From Syntrophorhabdaceae bacterium (GTDB taxonomy: Bacteria > Desulfobacterota > Deferrimicrobia > Deferrimicrobiales > Deferrimicrobiaceae), in the NCBI GenBank assembly GCA_009783195.1, contig WRHP01000015.1, positions 1 through 34,909 of the forward strand: DNA of 34,909 bases, written 5' to 3'. Position 1 is the stretch's first letter, and the number at the start of each line of letters is the position of its first letter. Both the position numbers and the translations under genes were made by a program. Shown here piece by piece: positions 27,573-34,909 of this stretch. The notes under the pieces are model-generated. The model saw only the letters and a list, made by a program, of their open reading frames with translations, was not told the DNA's origin and did no database searches.

Positions 27573-28194
27573 CCGTAATTTCCTTATCCACCGCGACCGT
27601 CGTCTGGCCAATCTGTATTACGTGGGACGGGTTCTTTTGCATCAGCCGTATAATGCTGCCGGGAACAATGCCAAACGATGACAGTTTTTCCAGCCGCTTG
27701 ACTGATTTTGGAGTGATAAAAACAATCCGGACAGGCACGGAAAGAGAAGCGTCGGACAAACGGGTTACAAGCGGCCGAACCTCCGTCTTGATCCGGTCGC
27801 AGCATTCCCCGCGCGGTATCGGCTTTCCGTGGGGGCAAACCGGAGGATGCCCCATGAAGGCGCAGACGCTTTCCGTAACCTCCTCGGAAAGAATATGCTC
27901 GAACTTGCAGGCGTTGCTGTCGATCTGCTGCGGCTCGATCTCGAACAAGGTATGAAGGAGAACTTCCGCCAGCCGATGCCGCCGCACAATGACACGGGCG
28001 CGCTCATCCCCCAAAGGGGTCATGCGGATGTCGTCTCCCGCGATCTCCAGATGGCCGCTGGAGCGCAGCTCCTCGATCAGCGATTCCGGCGACTCTTCCT
28101 GAGTCTCCCGGAGCAGTTCCGAGCGGCCGCTTTTACCCAGTTCCCGGAGAGTCCACAAAAGCTCCAGAATTTCGTCTTGCCCGTAAATGGTCAT
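27547..28194 (-). CDS. DtxR/MntR-type metal-dependent repressor with C-terminal FeoA-like domain
   Basis: 215 residues from ATG giving MTIYGQDEIL, which overlaps the stop of the Cys-rich gene (ATGA) and has AAGGA upstream. Residues 1-65 form a winged helix; metal-site region ACKFEH (C96, E99, H100) and HRLAEVLL, with the family stretch GHPPVCPHGKPIP and CC. Residues about 150-213 form an SH3-like FeoA domain (GIVPGSIIRLMQK... IGQTTVAVDKEI). Binds Fe(II) or Mn(II) and represses uptake genes; its place in a feoB operon suggests iron. It may also supply the FeoA part absent elsewhere in the operon. Confidence 0.9.
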   Translation of the reverse strand: MTIYGQDEILELLWTLRELGKSGRSELLRETQEESPESLIEELRSSGHLEIAGDDIRMTPLGDERARVIVRRHRLAEVLLHTLFEIEPQQIDSNACKFEHILSEEVTESVCAFMGHPPVCPHGKPIPRGECCDRIKTEVRPLVTRLSDASLSVPVRIVFITPKSVKRLEKLSSFGIVPGSIIRLMQKNPSHVIQIGQTTVAVDKEITDEIYVKRA

Positions 28195-28397
28195 CTGGCT
28201 TTCCTTCTCTTTATAAGAGTTCTTACAAAATTTATAACCCCGGATTCGGGCATGGGAAACGAGTAGCGGCACCGGGGACAATGGACAATAGAGCAGTCTT
28301 TTCTCATGGGACAGCCGGCGCCGCGGCATCCGCTCTTTGTGTCTATCTCAAGCCCGCAAAGAGGACACGAAATATCCCTGGAAACTTTGGATATCAA
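28191..28397 (-). CDS. Small Cys-rich protein between feoB and dtxR
   Basis: 68 residues, start TTG at 28397 overlapping the feoB stop (TTGA) and end overlapping the dtxR ATG (ATGA). Seven Cys in the spacing CPLCG, C...C, C, C, C: C11, C14, C24, C29, C35, C40, C43; the last is in HCPRCRYSFP. The pattern suggests a zinc-ribbon or Fe-S site. No membrane segment. I believe similar proteins accompany feoB in some deltaproteobacteria, which would make it a possible functional stand-in for FeoC; this is inference. Codon spacing exactly fills the gap between two coding neighbours, and the frame would otherwise be unexplained. Confidence 0.75.
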   Translation of the reverse strand: MISKVSRDISCPLCGLEIDTKSGCRGAGCPMRKDCSIVHCPRCRYSFPMPESGVINFVRTLIKRRKAR

Positions 28398-30367
28398 AAC
28401 GTTACCCCAAACAAGCGAGCCACAAAATTTACCACCGCTCCTACCAGAATCGCAAACGGAAAAATGAAGAGGACCATACAGGCCGTAACCCTCCCGCCGT
28501 GTTCCTTGTAGATCACCAGCAGGTTGGCCAGACACGGAATGAAAAGGGTGATGGTGACCAGGCTGACCATCACCTGCAGATTGGTGAGCATGCCTTCCCT
28601 GGCCATGGCAAACAATCCCGCGGCGCCATAATCTCTGCGCAAAAAGCCGATCATGAACGCCTCGGATGTTTTTGGAGGCAGATCCAGGAGCTTCACCACC
28701 ACCGGTTCCGAAACTCTTTGAACCCACAGCAGGATTTCTAAACGATCCGCGACAAAAAGAATCAGCGTCCCCAAAAGAAACAGGGGAACCGCCTCACGCA
28801 TGTACCATTCGATTCGAGCCATCGTCTTCACCAGGAGATTTCCTGGCCTGGGCAGACGTATAGGTGGAACCTCCATAATAAAATCTGATGACTCGCCAGG
28901 AATTACCTTTCCCGCCAGGTAGCCAACCAGAAAAAAGACCCCAAGGAGCAGTAAAAACCAGACAACGGACGCTTTGATCCCAATATCGGCAAGCATGCCC
29001 ATTATGACTCCAAGCTGCGCCGAACAGGGAATTCCCAAGGCAAGCAGGAGCGTGACGATGATACGCTCTCTTTTCGTTTCCAGAATGCGCGTTGTCAAAG
29101 TGGCCATCGTGACGCATCCAAATCCCAGGATCATTGGCAGTACCGCTTTCCCGTTGCACCCGATCTTCCTGAAAACCCTGTCCACCATCACGGATAACCG
29201 CGGAAGATAGCCGGAATCCTCCAGAGTCCCGAAGCCTAAAAAAAACGTTCCCACGATCGGAAGAACAATGGCGATGGCGTAGGAAAAACCCATAGATATC
29301 ATCCCGTAAGGCCCCACGAGAAAATCCTTCAGAAACGGCCATGGAAACACCCGATCTATTACCCACGTCGCGGCCGGCACGACATATCCATCGAAAAAGA
29401 TGTTTTTGAACAGATCCACGAGAACACCGGCGCCGAAAACACCAACGAACAAATAGGCGATAAACAGGACCACCGCAAGGATAGGTATCCCATACACCGG
29501 GTCCATCGAGAGCCATCCAAACCGCGCGGCAAGATCGGCTTTTTCAGGTTTTGGCTCTTCCGCGTCCTCTGTTTCGAAAAGCTGGTCGATCCACATCAGG
29601 CGCGCCTGGTTCACCCGGTACAAAATGTCCTCACCCGTTGTTTCGACCAGACGGCTCCTTTGCGCATTCATCTCGCGGATCTGATGCGCCGGGACATTCC
29701 CCGCAAGCCAGGGAGTAAGCGAGTCGTCGCCGCAAAGCAGCATCAACGCAAGCGCCCGCTTTCCTATCGGCGTCTTGTCGGGCAGCAACTCCTTCATCCG
29801 TTCGATGGCTTCTTCGATCCGGACGCCGTAACTGATTGAGGCGATGGAAGGCGCGGCTTGCTCCAAAAGCGAAAGCAGCCGGTCTGTCCCCTGCTTTCGG
29901 ACAGCCACTGTGGGAATTACCCGTACCCCTAACTTTTCCTCCAGAATGTCCAGGTTGGGCATGCTCTTTTTGCTGCGCACCTCGTCCATCATGTTGACAG
30001 CCATGACAAACGGGACTTCCATTTCAGCCAACTGAACGGTGATCATAAGGGAGCGCCGCATGTTTCGGGCATCGCACACCTGCAGGACATATGCTTCGGA
30101 TTCCAGCATGAGAATATCCCGCGTAACGCGCTCGTCCTCCGACATGGGGATCAGCGAATAGGCGCCCGGAGTGTCGATGATTTCGTACGTCGATCCCCGA
30201 TCCCTGGCCTCTCCTCTTGTAACCTCGACAGTTGTGCCGGGATAGTTCGAGACGTTGACGTACCTTCCGGTCAACGCGCCAAATATTACACTCTTTCCGA
30301 CATTGGGATTTCCGACAAGGACAACGCGGGCAGCCTGCTTCCCCACCCCGGAAAACGCGGAGGTCAT
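28394..30367 (-). CDS. feoB: Ferrous iron transporter FeoB
   Basis: 657 residues. N-terminal G domain: GNPNVGKS at 19-26, SNYPGTTVE, DTPGAY 65-70, NMMDE (N125-D128). A GDI helical region follows, then about eight or more membrane segments with two gate repeats, ending at AVVNFVARLFGV. Start ATG at 30367 overlaps the fur stop (ATGA) and has GGAGG upstream; an 11-codon longer frame is less likely. Imports Fe(II) using GTP. No separate feoA gene is present. Confidence 0.97.
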   Translation of the reverse strand: MTSAFSGVGKQAARVVLVGNPNVGKSVIFGALTGRYVNVSNYPGTTVEVTRGEARDRGSTYEIIDTPGAYSLIPMSEDERVTRDILMLESEAYVLQVCDARNMRRSLMITVQLAEMEVPFVMAVNMMDEVRSKKSMPNLDILEEKLGVRVIPTVAVRKQGTDRLLSLLEQAAPSIASISYGVRIEEAIERMKELLPDKTPIGKRALALMLLCGDDSLTPWLAGNVPAHQIREMNAQRSRLVETTGEDILYRVNQARLMWIDQLFETEDAEEPKPEKADLAARFGWLSMDPVYGIPILAVVLFIAYLFVGVFGAGVLVDLFKNIFFDGYVVPAATWVIDRVFPWPFLKDFLVGPYGMISMGFSYAIAIVLPIVGTFFLGFGTLEDSGYLPRLSVMVDRVFRKIGCNGKAVLPMILGFGCVTMATLTTRILETKRERIIVTLLLALGIPCSAQLGVIMGMLADIGIKASVVWFLLLLGVFFLVGYLAGKVIPGESSDFIMEVPPIRLPRPGNLLVKTMARIEWYMREAVPLFLLGTLILFVADRLEILLWVQRVSEPVVVKLLDLPPKTSEAFMIGFLRRDYGAAGLFAMAREGMLTNLQVMVSLVTITLFIPCLANLLVIYKEHGGRVTACMVLFIFPFAILVGAVVNFVARLFGVTF

Positions 30368-30813
30368 TTCTTTGCGCCTCCCGTCCCTTCCGCCGCGCAA
30401 AGGCGGCAGCGTCCGAAAATATCAAGACGGTGAGCTTCCGGCAGGAAACCGTGACGCCGCGTAACGAGATCCTGCAGTTTTTCTATCTCCGGATCTTTGA
30501 ACTCGATTACATCCCCGCATTCGGTGCAGACGAGGTGGTCGTGGTGCGCGGAAAGGCTGCTTTCATATCGCTTTGAGCCGTCGCCGAAATCAAGTTCGTT
30601 GGCGTAACCCATACGAACGAGCAGCTTCAAAGTTCTATAGACGGTAGCGGCCCCTACCCTGGAAAATTTTTTCCGGACAACGCTGGTCAGTTCGTCCACA
30701 GTTACATGGACTTTAGACTTTAAAAACGTCTCTATTACGACAAATCGGCTCCGGCTGCGCTTTCCCCCTTCCATCAAAATACGGGCTTCGATTCCATCTA
30801 TGATTGCTTTCAA
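30364..30813 (-). CDS. fur: Fur-family iron regulator
   Basis: 149 residues. Winged helix with GAATVYRTLKLL (recognition helix, about 54-65), then HHDH at 90-93 and C96, C99 with C136, C139 as structural zinc sites. The spacing is that of Fur proper rather than PerR or Zur, but this cannot be told with certainty. Starts at TTG 30813. The promoter upstream carries a Fur-box-like dyad, so autoregulation of the fur-feoB operon is likely. Confidence 0.92.
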   Translation of the reverse strand: MKAIIDGIEARILMEGGKRSRSRFVVIETFLKSKVHVTVDELTSVVRKKFSRVGAATVYRTLKLLVRMGYANELDFGDGSKRYESSLSAHHDHLVCTECGDVIEFKDPEIEKLQDLVTRRHGFLPEAHRLDIFGRCRLCAAEGTGGAKK

Positions 30814-30840
30814 GCGGAAGGGTTCCTTTTGTGATGATTT

Positions 30841-30855
30841 TGAAATTCATTTTCA
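30841..30855 (-). promoter_or_regulatory. Fur-box-like dyad
   Basis: TGAAATTCATTTTCA is an inverted repeat (TGAAA N5 TTTCA) with the AT-rich look of a Fur box. It lies just downstream of the -10 box of the fur promoter, 28 to 42 bp before the fur start, where a bound repressor would block transcription. Confidence 0.55.
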
Positions 30856-30856
30856 C

Positions 30857-30884
30857 ATTATACGCCTCACTTCCTGATCATCAA
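30857..30884 (-). promoter_or_regulatory. Promoter of the fur-feoB operon
   Basis: Minus strand: -35 TTGATG (30884-30879), 16-bp spacer, perfect -10 TATAAT (30862-30857). The dyad at 30841-30855 sits right after it. Confidence 0.65.
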
Positions 30885-31108
30885 TGAAAAACGTCCGGTT
30901 CTGAATGGCGTTATTTATCCCGGATTCGCCATCAGGCATTAATTTCTATAGCGGTTTGGGCTCAAGCGCTTACATACCCTCTGAAGATGTGAAATATTCC
31001 TTGCCTCCTTACGTTTGCCAGTCAGCCATGACAGGGTTGTGGCAATACCGACTATGCAATCAAGCATTTATTGCTCTAAAGAGGCGATAAGTGTTTCTGC
31101 GGATACAT
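30885..31108. other. Non-coding stretch between the fur promoter and the rpl terminator
   Basis: No convincing gene or tRNA in either strand. A 61-codon plus-strand frame (30905-31090) has no ribosome site and no recognisable content. Confidence 0.5.
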
Positions 31109-31145
31109 AAAAAAACGGCCCCTTTGGAAAAAGGGGCCGTTTTTG
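31109..31145. terminator. Strong terminator of the ribosomal operon
   Basis: Perfect 10-bp stem ACGGCCCCTT/AAGGGGCCGT (31115-31124 with 31131-31140), A tract on the left and T tract on the right, so it works on both strands. It lies 30 bp after the rplQ stop on the minus strand. Confidence 0.93.
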
Positions 31146-31174
31146 AAGTTTCCTTATTAGGGAATAAGCTTCGT

Positions 31175-31714
31175 TTAAGACTCGGAGGTTTTGCGCGGAG
31201 CGCGCGGAGCGCGTGCCGCCTTTATCTCCTGCCCTCCCCGAACTTTTTCCGATTTCGGAGCGACTCTTGTCTTGCGCTCGGCCTTACCCTTATCTGCCTT
31301 GGCTATGGATTTCTTCGCCGTCGCTTTCTTTTTACTTTTAGCCTTGGCTTTTTTCTCCTCGGCGGGAAGATACTCGATGATCGCCATCTCGGCGCCGTCC
31401 CCGACCCGATATCCGGTCCTCAAGATCCTGGTATATCCGCCTTCCCGCGTCGTAAACCGCCCGGCAAGCGTTTCAAACAGCTTGTCGGTGGACTCTTTGT
31501 TGCTCAACAGGGCAAATGCCGTACGGCGGGCGTGGAGCGTTCCACGCTTGCCCAGCGTGATCAGGCGGTCGCCGAGCCGCTTGAGTTCCTTGGCTTTCGG
31601 AACCGTCGTCTCGATCCTTTCTGAAAGAACCAGGGAGTTCATGAGGTTCCGCAGAAGCGCCTTCCGGTGCCCCGGGTTCCTTCCTAATTTCCTGTGATCG
31701 TTGGCGTGGCGCAT
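31175..31714 (-). CDS. rplQ: Large ribosomal subunit protein bL17
   Basis: 179 residues. Residues 1-120 are normal L17 ([24 protein letters not shown]). The C-terminal 60 residues are a Lys/Ala-rich extension ([23 protein letters not shown], then [12 protein letters not shown]), absent from the typical 115-130-residue protein. It would be flexible and RNA-binding. Follows rpoA by 24 bp, the usual alpha-operon order, and precedes the terminator. Confidence 0.97.
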   Translation of the reverse strand: MRHANDHRKLGRNPGHRKALLRNLMNSLVLSERIETTVPKAKELKRLGDRLITLGKRGTLHARRTAFALLSNKESTDKLFETLAGRFTTREGGYTRILRTGYRVGDGAEMAIIEYLPAEEKKAKAKSKKKATAKKSIAKADKGKAERKTRVAPKSEKVRGGQEIKAARAPRAPRKTSES

Positions 31715-31738
31715 GTCATCCTCTTCTTTTTCAGGTGA

Positions 31739-32746
31739 TCAACTTTCTTCCCGCACTGGGCTGTGCTTTTCCGGAACAAACCCCTCCACCTTCATTCCAA
31801 GGGAGAGCCCCATTCCTTCCAGAACCTCTTTTATCTCGTTCAAGCTTTTTTTGCCGAAATTCTTGGTTCTGAGCATCTCCTGCTCGGAACGCTGCACAAG
31901 TTCGCCGATAAACTTGATGTCGGCGTTCTTGAGGCAGTTGTAGGCCCGGACAGAAAGCTCCAGTTCCTCTACCGGCTTGTACAGATTTTCGTTGCCGGCC
32001 CCATCTTCAAGGCGCAACGGTTCGTCGGGCGTCTCCGCCTCGTCATCGAAGTTGATGAAGGAGGTGAGTTGATCCTTCAATATCTTCGACGCGTACGCAA
32101 CCGCGTCCGCCGGAAGCATCGACCCATCGGTCCACACTTCAAGCGTCAGCCGGTCATAGTCGGTCTGCTGCCCGACGCGCGCGTTCGTGACGGTAAAATT
32201 CACCTTCCGCAACGGCGAGAAGATAGCGTCGATCGGAATTGTGCCGATAGGAGCATTCTCCTCAAGGTTTCGCTCCGCCGGAACATATCCCTTGCCCATG
32301 CGAACCGTCAGATCCATATCAAGGACCGCGTTATCGGAAAGCTCCGCGATGTGGTGGTCGCGGTTTAGAATCTCAACCATGGGGTCCGAAGAAATATCGG
32401 ACGCCTTGACCCGGCAGGGTCCTTTAGCCTTGAGCCGAAGCGTACGCTGCTCCGGCGAATGCATGCGAAGACGGATCTCTTTCAGGTTCAGGATGACATC
32501 CGTCACATCCTCGACAACGCCCACCATCGTGGAAAACTCGTGCTGGACACCCTCGATACGCACGGAGGTGATGGCGCCTCCTTGAAGAGATGACAGCAAC
32601 ACCCGTCGTAACGCGTTTCCCAACGTGGTCCCAAACCCGCGCTCCAGCGGTTCGGCAACAAATTTACCGTAATTGAACGTAGCCGAATCGGTCTGAACTT
32701 CGATCCGTCGGGGCTTTATAAGCTGTTTCCAGTTTCTCTGAAACAT
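31739..32746 (-). CDS. rpoA: RNA polymerase alpha subunit
   Basis: 335 residues with the assembly domain ([17 protein letters not shown]) in the N-terminal half and the CTD from about 250 ([23 protein letters not shown]), which contacts UP elements and activators. Alpha-operon position between rpsD and rplQ. Confidence 0.99.
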   Translation of the reverse strand: MFQRNWKQLIKPRRIEVQTDSATFNYGKFVAEPLERGFGTTLGNALRRVLLSSLQGGAITSVRIEGVQHEFSTMVGVVEDVTDVILNLKEIRLRMHSPEQRTLRLKAKGPCRVKASDISSDPMVEILNRDHHIAELSDNAVLDMDLTVRMGKGYVPAERNLEENAPIGTIPIDAIFSPLRKVNFTVTNARVGQQTDYDRLTLEVWTDGSMLPADAVAYASKILKDQLTSFINFDDEAETPDEPLRLEDGAGNENLYKPVEELELSVRAYNCLKNADIKFIGELVQRSEQEMLRTKNFGKKSLNEIKEVLEGMGLSLGMKVEGFVPEKHSPVREES

Positions 32747-32777
32747 GCGTCCCCCTTAACTTATGCCGCCAAAAAGT

Positions 32778-33404
32778 TTACTTCGAGTACAATTCGACGA
32801 TTAGCTGTTCTTGTATCGGTTCCTGAATATCCGCGCGAACAGGCAAAACCTTCACGACACCGCGGAATTCTTCCCTGTTAAGCTCAAGCCAGGCCGGAAT
32901 TCCCTTTCTCACGACAGCGTCAAGCGACTCGTTAAGGTTCGGAATCTTCCTGCTCTTCTCGCAAAGCTCTATGACATCACCGGCCCGAACAAGGAAAGAA
33001 GGGATATTAACCTTCTTGCCGTTCACGGCAAAGTGACCGTGCCGGACAACCTGGCGGCTTTCCCGCCGCGTCGGCGTGAAACCAAGCTTGTACACCACGC
33101 TGTCGAGACGCCGCTCAAGCAACATCAGCAGGTTGTCGCCAGTTTTGCCCTTCATTCGTTCCGCCTTCTCGAAATAGTTGCGGAACTGCTTTTCGAGAAC
33201 CCCGTAGATCCTCTTTGCCTTCTGCTTCTCACGGAGCTGGACACCGTAGTCGCTATGCTTGGGCCGTCGTTGGCCATGCTGGCCCGGAGGGTATCCTCTC
33301 CGCTTGATGGCGCACTTGTCCGTGAAACAGCGGTCTCCCTTCAGGTAGAGTTCAATGCCTTCCCTGCGACACAGCCGGCAGACAGCCTCTCTATACCTTG
33401 CCAA
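32778..33404 (-). CDS. rpsD: Small ribosomal subunit protein uS4
   Basis: 208 residues. N-terminal Cys residues in CRLCRREG and [11 protein letters not shown] form the zinc site of the C+ form of S4; [12 protein letters not shown] and the S4 domain [20 protein letters not shown] are present. The start is TTG at 33404, with AAGGAGG upstream; no ATG fits. Placed rpsK-rpsD-rpoA. Confidence 0.98.
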   Translation of the reverse strand: MARYREAVCRLCRREGIELYLKGDRCFTDKCAIKRRGYPPGQHGQRRPKHSDYGVQLREKQKAKRIYGVLEKQFRNYFEKAERMKGKTGDNLLMLLERRLDSVVYKLGFTPTRRESRQVVRHGHFAVNGKKVNIPSFLVRAGDVIELCEKSRKIPNLNESLDAVVRKGIPAWLELNREEFRGVVKVLPVRADIQEPIQEQLIVELYSK

Positions 33405-33443
33405 AGAAAATTTCCTCCTTGTCCCTTTGAGGTGTTGCGCTGA

Positions 33444-33833
33444 TCAGACGCGACGCCGCTTAGGCGGCCTACAACCGTTATGCGGAATAGGCGTTACGTC
33501 CCGGATGTAGTTGATCTTGAGCCCTGCGGCCTGAAGCGTCCGCAACGCGGCCTCGCGGCCCGACCCGGGTCCCTTTATGTTGACCGTCACGGTATTCACG
33601 CCGCTGTCCATAGCCTTCTTCGCTACATCTTCCGCGGCAATGGTCGCGGCAAAGGGCGTACTTTTACGCGACCCTTTGAACCCCTTCGCTCCCGCGCTTG
33701 CCCAGGCGATGGTGTTCCCGTCGGGGTCGGTTATCGTGATGATCGTGTTGTTGAAGGTCGCCTGGATATGGGCCACGCCAACCGGCACGTTTCTGCGGAC
33801 CTTCCTCTTCCCCTTTTTCCTCGGTGCTGCCAT
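33444..33833 (-). CDS. rpsK: Small ribosomal subunit protein uS11
   Basis: 129 residues, full length. [15 protein letters not shown] and [16 protein letters not shown] mark S11. Ends in [13 protein letters not shown], the usual C-terminus. Confidence 0.99.
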   Translation of the reverse strand: MAAPRKKGKRKVRRNVPVGVAHIQATFNNTIITITDPDGNTIAWASAGAKGFKGSRKSTPFAATIAAEDVAKKAMDSGVNTVTVNIKGPGSGREAALRTLQAAGLKINYIRDVTPIPHNGCRPPKRRRV

Positions 33834-33857
33834 CGTTCCTCCGAATATTTAAATAAA

Positions 33858-34241
33858 CTATTTCTTGGTGGCTTCTTTTTTCTTGGCGACCGCGCCTTTT
33901 CTCGGGCCTTTGCGCGTCCGGGCGTTTGTATGCGTGCGCTGCCCGCGCGCGGGAAGTCCTTTTCTGTGCCGAAGGCCCCGATAAGTTCCCAGGTCCATGA
34001 GCCGCTTTATGTTCATCGAGACCTCTTTTCGGAGATCTCCTTCGACCCGGTAATTGGCGTCGATGACGTCGCGGATACGAGCAACCTGGTCATCGGTCAG
34101 CGTGTTCGTCCGTATATTGGCGTCCACGCGGGCTTCTTCGAGAATTCTGATTGCCGTGGTCGGGCCGATGCCGTAGATGTACGTCAAAGCCGTCCCGATC
34201 TTTTTGGTCTTTGGAATGTCCACTCCAGCTATACGTGCCAA
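33858..34241 (-). CDS. rpsM: Small ribosomal subunit protein uS13
   Basis: 127 residues from TTG at 34241 (product [10 protein letters not shown], read as [10 protein letters not shown]), with GGGAGG 6-8 nt before it. A longer frame would add 36 residues from the rpmJ-rpsM gap and lacks support. [28 protein letters not shown] is the S13 C-terminal signature, followed by a Lys-rich tail. Confidence 0.98.
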   Translation of the reverse strand: MARIAGVDIPKTKKIGTALTYIYGIGPTTAIRILEEARVDANIRTNTLTDDQVARIRDVIDANYRVEGDLRKEVSMNIKRLMDLGTYRGLRHRKGLPARGQRTHTNARTRKGPRKGAVAKKKEATKK

Positions 34242-34296
34242 CCGTTTCCTCCCTGCCCTTCCCGGGCGCGTGCGTCCGGCGCTGCGCCGGCGATTC

Positions 34297-34410
34297 TCAT
34301 CCCTGGCGCTGCTTGTGCTTCGGGTTCTCGCAAATAACCCTGACAACACCTTTCCGACGGACGATCTTGCATTTTGCGCACAATTTCCGCACCGACGGCC
34401 TGACCTTCAT
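34297..34410 (-). CDS. rpmJ: Large ribosomal subunit protein bL36
   Basis: 37 residues, too short for many gene finders. [20 protein letters not shown], then [12 protein letters not shown]: the C-terminal zinc site (C11, C14, C27, H32) is intact, so this is the Zn-binding C+ form. Sits between infA and rpsM as usual. Confidence 0.98.
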   Translation of the reverse strand: MKVRPSVRKLCAKCKIVRRKGVVRVICENPKHKQRQG

Positions 34411-34423
34411 CTTCTTCCCCTTT

Positions 34424-34642
34424 TCATTTCGAACGGTAGATGATCCGCCCTCTGGTCAGGTCGTACGGCGTCAACTGAACCGTGACCCGATCACCGGGCA
34501 AAATCCGGATGAAGTGCATTCTCATCTTCCCTGAAATATGAGCAAGCACCTTCATCTTGTTATCAAGCTCCACCCGAAACATAGCGTTCGGCAGCGGCTC
34601 GATTACGGTACCTTCTATTTCAATCGCTTCTTCTTTGGGCAT
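34424..34642 (-). CDS. infA: Translation initiation factor IF-1
   Basis: 72 residues, full-length OB fold ([20 protein letters not shown], then [19 protein letters not shown]). Located between map and rpmJ. An ATG start with a modest ribosome site. Confidence 0.98.
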   Translation of the reverse strand: MPKEEAIEIEGTVIEPLPNAMFRVELDNKMKVLAHISGKMRMHFIRILPGDRVTVQLTPYDLTRGRIIYRSK

Positions 34643-34680
34643 ACATGCCTTTTAAAATAAACGATTTATGGTGCCTTACC

Positions 34681-34909
34681 TTACGTAATACTTAGTGTTT
34701 CGTTTCCGTTTTCCGTTATAACAATCGTATGTTCAAAGTGCGCCGACCGACTCCCATCCTTCGTCAACACCGTCCACCCGTCACTCATCACCCGCACAGC
34801 ATATCCTCCGACATTAATCATCGGCTCAATCGCAATGGTCATCCCCGGATATAGTTTCGTACCTGTTCCGCAGGAACCAAAGTTAGGAACCTGCGGTTCT
34901 TCATGCATC
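34681..34909 (-). CDS. map: Methionine aminopeptidase, C-terminal part (runs off window)
   Basis: Only the last 76 codons are present; the 5' part lies beyond the right edge. Metal ligands of the family are visible: H of MHEEPQVP, E of IAIEPMIN and E of SAHFEHTIVI. Removes N-terminal Met. Start of the visible secY-adk-map-infA-rpmJ-type gene order. Confidence 0.96.
   Translation of the reverse strand, partial: MHEEPQVPNFGSCGTGTKLYPGMTIAIEPMINVGGYAVRVMSDGWTVLTKDGSRSAHFEHTIVITENGNETLSIT

Noticed and set aside
28195-28329. Longer N-terminus for the DtxR-type regulator
   Set aside because: Lies inside the Cys-rich gene in another frame; the ATGA start with AAGGA is better.
28191-28727. 178-codon version of the Cys-rich frame
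   Set aside because: The upstream part is an out-of-frame reading of feoB; only the part after the TTG at 28397 shows gene-like content.
30905-31090. 61-codon plus-strand ORF
   Set aside because: No ribosome site, no recognisable motif, in a gap with no supporting context.
34242-34349. Longer N-terminus for uS13
   Set aside because: Basic sequence from the rpmJ-rpsM gap without family match; ARIAGVDIP is the known N-terminus.
1-34909. tRNA or rRNA genes, insertion sequences, prophage genes
   Set aside because: Scanned for cloverleaf-like and transposase/integrase signals; none could be supported.

Overview
The window reads as chromosomal DNA from a bacterium with an outer membrane: it carries LptD (the LPS-insertion porin) next to housekeeping genes. 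The mix of PyrR-controlled pyrimidine genes, the order argS / SPOR protein / trpE-trpGD-trpC-trpF-trpB-trpA / accD / folC / lptD, a PflX-like radical SAM enzyme and a PEGA protein with a C-terminal membrane anchor fits a deltaproteobacterial or Nitrospirota-like lineage. This is inference from gene content; no rRNA or other decisive marker is present. Essentially every gene lies on the minus strand, so transcription runs from high to low coordinates. TTG starts are common.

Layout in transcription order. (1) 34.9-31.2 kb: the distal alpha/spc ribosomal operon, map (partial)-infA-rpmJ-rpsM-rpsK-rpsD-rpoA-rplQ, closed by a strong terminator at 31.11-31.14 kb. (2) 30.9-25.3 kb: an iron operon, fur-feoB-small Cys-rich protein-dtxR/feoA-type regulator-PEGA protein, followed by ftsB and a small lipase. 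A promoter with a Fur-box-like dyad precedes fur. (3) 24.95-8.2 kb: one dense run from a good promoter through argS, a SPOR protein, the complete tryptophan branch, accD, folC, lptD, a sugar-nucleotide epimerase, lepA and lepB, ending at a hairpin terminator. (4) 8.15-5.28 kb: an AT-rich two-gene insert encoding a small membrane protein and a fusion of a CPBP-type membrane protease with seven RCC1 repeats. (5) 5.14-1.26 kb: the pyr operon pyrR-pyrB-pyrC plus a radical SAM enzyme, preceded by a promoter and a PyrR-type attenuator (PyrR-binding hairpin and intrinsic terminator). (6) 1.13-0 kb: an orphan secreted protein, then a toxin-antitoxin pair whose HigB-like toxin is broken and whose HigA-like antitoxin runs off the window.

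Together the window covers pyrimidine and tryptophan synthesis with plausible local control, iron uptake with two iron-type regulators in one operon, and envelope, division and translation functions. The least familiar items are the protease-RCC1 fusion with its AT-rich partner, the Cys-rich protein tucked between feoB and dtxR, the PyrR attenuator in a Gram-negative-type genome, the broken toxin, and a structured 400-bp gap upstream of argS.
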